In this document: positions 61,124 through 64,000 of the stretch, piece after piece
Numbering within the stretch: position 1 is the stretch's first letter
Layout of the letters: every line of letters starts with the position of its first letter
From: Arenibaculum pallidiluteum
GTDB lineage: Bacteria > Pseudomonadota > Alphaproteobacteria > Azospirillales > Azospirillaceae
Direction of reading: 5' to 3'
DNA: 64,000 nucleotides
Assembly: GCF_017355985.1 (NCBI RefSeq)
Contig: NZ_JAFIQU010000002.1
Location: forward strand, 248,001 to 312,000
Made by a program: the position numbers and the translations under genes
The notes under the pieces: generated by a model
The model's input: the letters and a program-made list of their open reading frames with translations, nothing else
Databases searched by the model: none
What the model was told of the DNA's origin: nothing

Positions 61124-61822
61124 TCAGATGTCCTCGCTTCCGCCGTCGTCGAAGCCGCCCCCGTCATCCGCGCCACCGTATCCAGAATCGTCGTAGGAGG
61201 CCTGCTCGTAGCCCGGCGCTTGCTGGTCGGGTTCGGGCTCGTAGCCCTGGTCGGCCGCGGCCTCGTGGCCGAGCCCCCCGGCATCGGCGGCCTCCGCATG
61301 CCCGGCGTCCGGCGTCAGCATGTCCATGATCAGGTTCCCCGCGACGATGCCGCCCGCCACGGCGACCGCCGTCTGCAGCGCGCCACCCATGAAGCCACCG
61401 CCCGGGCGGCCATAGCCGGCGGAGGCATTGGCCCACGGGCCGCCGGCACCCGGGGCCGGGCCCCAGGGGCTGGGGGCTCCGTAGGCGGGCCCCGAGGCAG
61501 GCGAGGCCACCCCGGCGGTCCCGCGGGCGCGCTCGGCTGGACGCGGCTGCTGGCCGCCGAAGATACCTGCCAGGAAGCCGCCGCCGCCCGCCGGGCGGGA
61601 CTGCACCTCGCGCTCGAACTCCTGGATCCGCGCCTGGGCCGCGTTCAGGGCCTGCTCCTGCACGAGGATCGCCTGGGCCATGTAGTAGGGAGCGGCCGGC
61701 TGCCGGGCCAGGTGATCGGCGATCAGGCGCTCGGCCTCGGCATCGCGGGGGCCCGTGCGGTCCTGCGCCTCGCGCAGCTTGCCGAAAAGCCCGTCGATGA
61801 TCTCGCGTTCGTTGCGGTCCAT
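61124..61822 (-). CDS. DUF2076 domain-containing protein
   Basis: A 232-aa protein. The N-terminus (MDRNEREIIDGLFGKLREAQDR, then APYYMAQAILVQEQALNAAQARIQEFE) is the conserved helical start of DUF2076. A Gly/Pro-rich linker, a hydrophobic segment (GGALQTAVAVAGGIVAGNLI, about 145-165) and a long acidic Asp/Gly/Tyr tail follow. The domain has no known biochemical role; the hydrophobic segment may anchor it to the membrane. Convergent with the lipoprotein gene. Confidence 0.85.
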   Translation of the reverse strand: MDRNEREIIDGLFGKLREAQDRTGPRDAEAERLIADHLARQPAAPYYMAQAILVQEQALNAAQARIQEFEREVQSRPAGGGGFLAGIFGGQQPRPAERARGTAGVASPASGPAYGAPSPWGPAPGAGGPWANASAGYGRPGGGFMGGALQTAVAVAGGIVAGNLIMDMLTPDAGHAEAADAGGLGHEAAADQGYEPEPDQQAPGYEQASYDDSGYGGADDGGGFDDGGSEDI

Positions 61823-61962
61823 GAGCTTCCTCGCTGCGGCCCAGCCACTTCGCCCGGAGAGGTGGCGCCGCCATCCTTCGGATCAAGAGGGCGATGCTCT
61901 TGGAACAGCCGGCGGGCCAGAGGGTTGTCCGCTCGGAAGGCCATGACGCGAAGGAGATCGGC

Positions 61963-62160
61963 ATGACCGAGGACAGGACCAGCAAGGCCAAGGCACGGGA
62001 GCTGGCGGAGAAGGCGCTCGACAAGGCGGCCGAGGGCGACGAGCGGCAGAGCGAGAAGCTGCTCGAGGAGGCGCGCAAGATCGATCCGGCGGCGGTCGCC
62101 GAGGTGTCGGACGAGATCGAGGAGGACCGCCGGCAGGCCGAGCGCTACTCGGACCTCTGA
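61963..62160 (+). CDS. Small charged helical protein (65 aa)
   Basis: A 65-residue, highly charged, probably coiled-coil protein ([19 protein letters not shown], ends RQAERYSDL). No Cys or aromatic core. The start is fixed by a perfect AAGGAG site 6 bp before the ATG. It is divergent from the DUF2076 gene and lies 125 bp before trxA. Function unknown; composition resembles small stress-related proteins. Confidence 0.6.
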   Translation: MTEDRTSKAKARELAEKALDKAAEGDERQSEKLLEEARKIDPAAVAEVSDEIEEDRRQAERYSDL

Positions 62161-62287
62161 GCGCCGCGCCCGGCGTGCAGGGCGGACCTGCGCAGGGGGT
62201 CGCCTTGACCGCCCGGCGACCCAATGCCTACATTCGATGGGAACTCTTCCGGCATGCCGCCGGGCGAAAGAAAGACGCAGGAATCCC

Positions 62288-62611
62288 ATGAGCAGCACGA
62301 CCGCGGTCACCGATTCAAGCTTCGATTCCGACGTGCTGAAGGCGTCGGGACCGGTCCTGGTGGACTTCTGGGCGGAGTGGTGCGGCCCCTGCAAGATGAT
62401 CGCGCCCGCGCTCGAGGAGCTCGCCAAGGACAAGGCCGGCGCCCTCACCGTCGCCAAGATCAACATCGACGAGAACCCCAAGACTCCCGGCCAGTACGGC
62501 GTCCGCGGCATCCCGACCCTGATGCTGTTCAAGGACGGCAAGGTCGCCGCCACGCGGATCGGCGCCATGGCGAAGGGCCAGCTCTACACCTGGGTCGAAT
62601 CCGTCATCTGA
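62288..62611 (+). CDS. trxA: Thioredoxin
   Basis: A 107-aa thioredoxin with the WCGPC redox motif at residues 31-35, DFWAEWC before it, and the cis-proline loop [14 protein letters not shown] near 72. It reduces protein disulfides in the cytoplasm. In many alphaproteobacteria trxA directly follows addA; here seven kilobases separate them. A stable hairpin follows the gene. Confidence 0.97.
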   Translation: MSSTTAVTDSSFDSDVLKASGPVLVDFWAEWCGPCKMIAPALEELAKDKAGALTVAKINIDENPKTPGQYGVRGIPTLMLFKDGKVAATRIGAMAKGQLYTWVESVI

Positions 62612-62624
62612 CGCTCGACAGCAT

Positions 62625-62651
62625 CCGGTCCGGGGCCCCGCCCCGGACCGG
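62625..62651. terminator. Bidirectional hairpin after trxA
   Basis: CCGGTCCGGGGC (62625-62636) and GCCCCGGACCGG (62640-62651) form a perfect 12-bp stem with a CCC loop between the convergent trxA and EamA genes. No T-tract follows. Confidence 0.65.
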
Positions 62652-62671
62652 TCCCGTGCCCCCGATCGGGC

Positions 62672-63568
62672 TCAGGCGACCCGCCCGCGGCGGACCTCCC
62701 GGTAGAAGGTGTAGAGGCCGCTCGCGACGATGATCGCGGCGCCCACGGCGTTCCACAGGTCCGGCAGGTCGCCGAAGGCGAACCACCCGACGGGCACCAC
62801 CCAGATCAGCTGCGTATAGGTGAAGGGCGCGACGACCACCGCCGGCGAGGCCGTGTAGGCGACGATCATCAGGTAGTGCGAGACGCAGCCGAGCACGCCC
62901 AGCGCCACCATCAGCGTCCAGCCCCACGCATCCGGACTCGACCACGCGAAGGGCACAGCGGCGCTCGCGACGGTGAAGCCGACCAGCGAGGTCCAGAACA
63001 GGGTCGTGGTTGCCGGCTCGGTGTGCGAGAGCAGCCGCGTCGCGATCTGGTAGAAGGCGTTCATCAAGGCCGCCGCGATGGGCAGCAGCATCGCCGGATG
63101 CATCGCCGGGCTCGGCCGGATCAGGATCAGCACGCCCGCGAAGCCGGCCGCCACGGCAAGCCAGCGGCGGATCCCCACCCTCTCGCGCAGCAGCGGAACC
63201 GACAGCGCCGTGATCAGCAGCGGCGTCAGGAAGCCGATCGCGTTCACCGTCGCGAGCGGCAGGAAGCGCAGGGCCGTGTAGACCAGGAAGGTGACCACCA
63301 GCAGCAGCAGCGAGCGCGTGACCTGCAGCCCCGGCCGGGTCGTCCGCACGTTGACGCGGCCAGCAAGAACGAAGGGGAGCATGGCCGCCAGGTGGAAGGC
63401 GTAGCGGGCCCAGGTGACCTGCCAGACCGGAATTCCCCATCCCACCAGGGTCTTGCCGATGGTGTCCATGGCGACCCATCCGAGCACGGCCAGGAGCATC
63501 AACATGATGCCGCGGCCGGGATGGGCCGCGCGCTCGGCCGGAAGCGTGATCGTCATGGCCGCGACCAT
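62672..63568 (-). CDS. EamA/DMT-family transporter
   Basis: A 298-aa inner-membrane protein with about ten hydrophobic segments in two EamA repeats (MLMLLAVLGWVAMDTIGKTLV near residue 22; the second half starts near MLLPIAAALMNAFYQI). Typical family elements are RYAFHLAAMLPF and the end-of-repeat FLTPLLITALSVPLLRERVG. DMT transporters usually export amino acids or other small metabolites; the substrate is not evident. Two ATGs (63568 and 63556) are possible starts. Confidence 0.85.
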   Translation of the reverse strand: MVAAMTITLPAERAAHPGRGIMLMLLAVLGWVAMDTIGKTLVGWGIPVWQVTWARYAFHLAAMLPFVLAGRVNVRTTRPGLQVTRSLLLLVVTFLVYTALRFLPLATVNAIGFLTPLLITALSVPLLRERVGIRRWLAVAAGFAGVLILIRPSPAMHPAMLLPIAAALMNAFYQIATRLLSHTEPATTTLFWTSLVGFTVASAAVPFAWSSPDAWGWTLMVALGVLGCVSHYLMIVAYTASPAVVVAPFTYTQLIWVVPVGWFAFGDLPDLWNAVGAAIIVASGLYTFYREVRRGRVA

Positions 63569-63651
63569 GGCAGAACCCCGGAGGCTCAGGGCGTGCAAAT
63601 TCGGGCGCTCAGCCCCGCATGCGCTGAATGCGCAGGGCCGCCCGCGGCGGC

Positions 63652-64000
63652 TCAGGACCTCGGCAGCGCATAGGCGATGACGTAGTCGCCGGGCTTCGTG
63701 CCGATGGACCCGTGCCCCCCCGCGACCTGGACGACGAACTGGCGGTCGCCGACGGCATAGGTCATCGGGGTCGCCTGCCCGCCCGCCGGCAGCCTGTGCT
63801 GCCAGAGCTGCCGTCCCGTGGCGAGGTCGTAGGCACGCAGATAGTTGTCGATGCTGGCTGCCAGGAAGACCACGCCCCCGGCCGTGATCATGGGCCCGCC
63901 GAGGCCGGGCACGCCGAGCCTGATGGGCGGCAGCGGCACGGGCCCCGCATCCTGGATCGTCCCGTTCCTGTGCATCCACGCCGTCCGGCCCGTGCGCAGG
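63652..64000 (-). CDS. Membrane-bound PQQ-dependent dehydrogenase, C-terminus (5' end beyond window)
   Basis: Only the last 115 residues are in the window, reading in from the right edge. LGVPGLGGPMITAGGVVFLAAS, DNYLRAYDLATGRQLWQHRLPAGGQATPMTY and the final GGHGSIGTKPGDYVIAYALP are the closing propeller blade of the glucose/quinate-type quinoprotein dehydrogenases. Such enzymes oxidise sugars or polyols in the periplasm and feed ubiquinone. Which substrate cannot be told from this part. Confidence 0.88.
   Translation of the reverse strand, partial: LRTGRTAWMHRNGTIQDAGPVPLPPIRLGVPGLGGPMITAGGVVFLAASIDNYLRAYDLATGRQLWQHRLPAGGQATPMTYAVGDRQFVVQVAGGHGSIGTKPGDYVIAYALPRS

Overview
The window is about 70% GC, densely coded, and reads as chromosomal DNA of an alphaproteobacterium, most likely from the Rhodospirillales in the broad sense. 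The evidence is the set of alphaproteobacterial gene neighbourhoods: a pteridine-reductase-like SDR followed by uvrC-pgsA-moaD-moaE; a branched-chain aminotransferase divergent from a petP/petR/histidine-kinase cluster; lgt-midA-pgeF; prs-rplY-pth; and tsaE-amgK-murU-addB. A phasin, an RpoH-type sigma factor, UbiK and a PQQ dehydrogenase fit the same group. No species can be named from the sequence alone. I saw no rRNA, tRNA, CRISPR array, transposase, integrase or phage gene.

Layout. 1-6.3 kb: a creatininase-family gene cut by the left edge, then DNA repair (uvrC), phospholipid synthesis (pgsA) and molybdopterin synthase (moaD/moaE). 6.5-12 kb: ilvE divergent from a MarR/OmpR/kinase signalling operon, then a chemoreceptor. 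12-16.9 kb: a csaA-like gene, two palindromic repeats, a phasin with a candidate PHA-type operator, a TetR-like gene divergent from an RpoH paralogue, and a Na/Pi cotransporter. 17-22.3 kb: ybjN-like/proC/ybaK operon, ubiK, and the lgt-midA-pgeF operon. 22.5-24.9 kb: prs-rplY-pth. 24.9-34.1 kb: a mixed block that separates pth from ychF, with a lipoprotein, an ankyrin protein, a very glycine-rich exported protein, an AcuI-type reductase, NnrD, a histidine phosphatase, an orphan NapC, an epimerase, an XRE regulator and an exported HExxH protein. 34.1-42.8 kb: ychF, signalling proteins (GGDEF/EAL and HisKA_2), DedA proteins, and a Cpx-like two-component system facing a Spy/CpxP-like gene across a strong inverted-repeat operator. 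42.7-55 kb: tatA, a ferredoxin-NADP reductase-type flavoprotein, tsaE-amgK-murU (tRNA t6A and cell-wall recycling), and addB/addA with an orphan sensor kinase between them. 55-64 kb: a glutamine amidotransferase, a zinc-ribbon micro-protein, a 14-bp tandem repeat, a large hybrid kinase, an Nth-like glycosylase, small envelope proteins, trxA, an EamA transporter, and the C-terminus of a PQQ dehydrogenase cut by the right edge.

Most genes are housekeeping, and many run in overlapping operons with ATGA or GTGA junctions. The less ordinary content is regulatory and envelope-related: the Cpx-like operator and its periplasmic partner, two orphan sensor kinases inserted into the addB-addA-trxA neighbourhood (one with a His-to-Gln HPt domain), an EAL protein with a ruined GGDEF site, and two exported proteins of unknown role (a natural Gly4Ser-repeat protein and a putative metalloprotease). 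I found no clear undescribed defence or mobile system.
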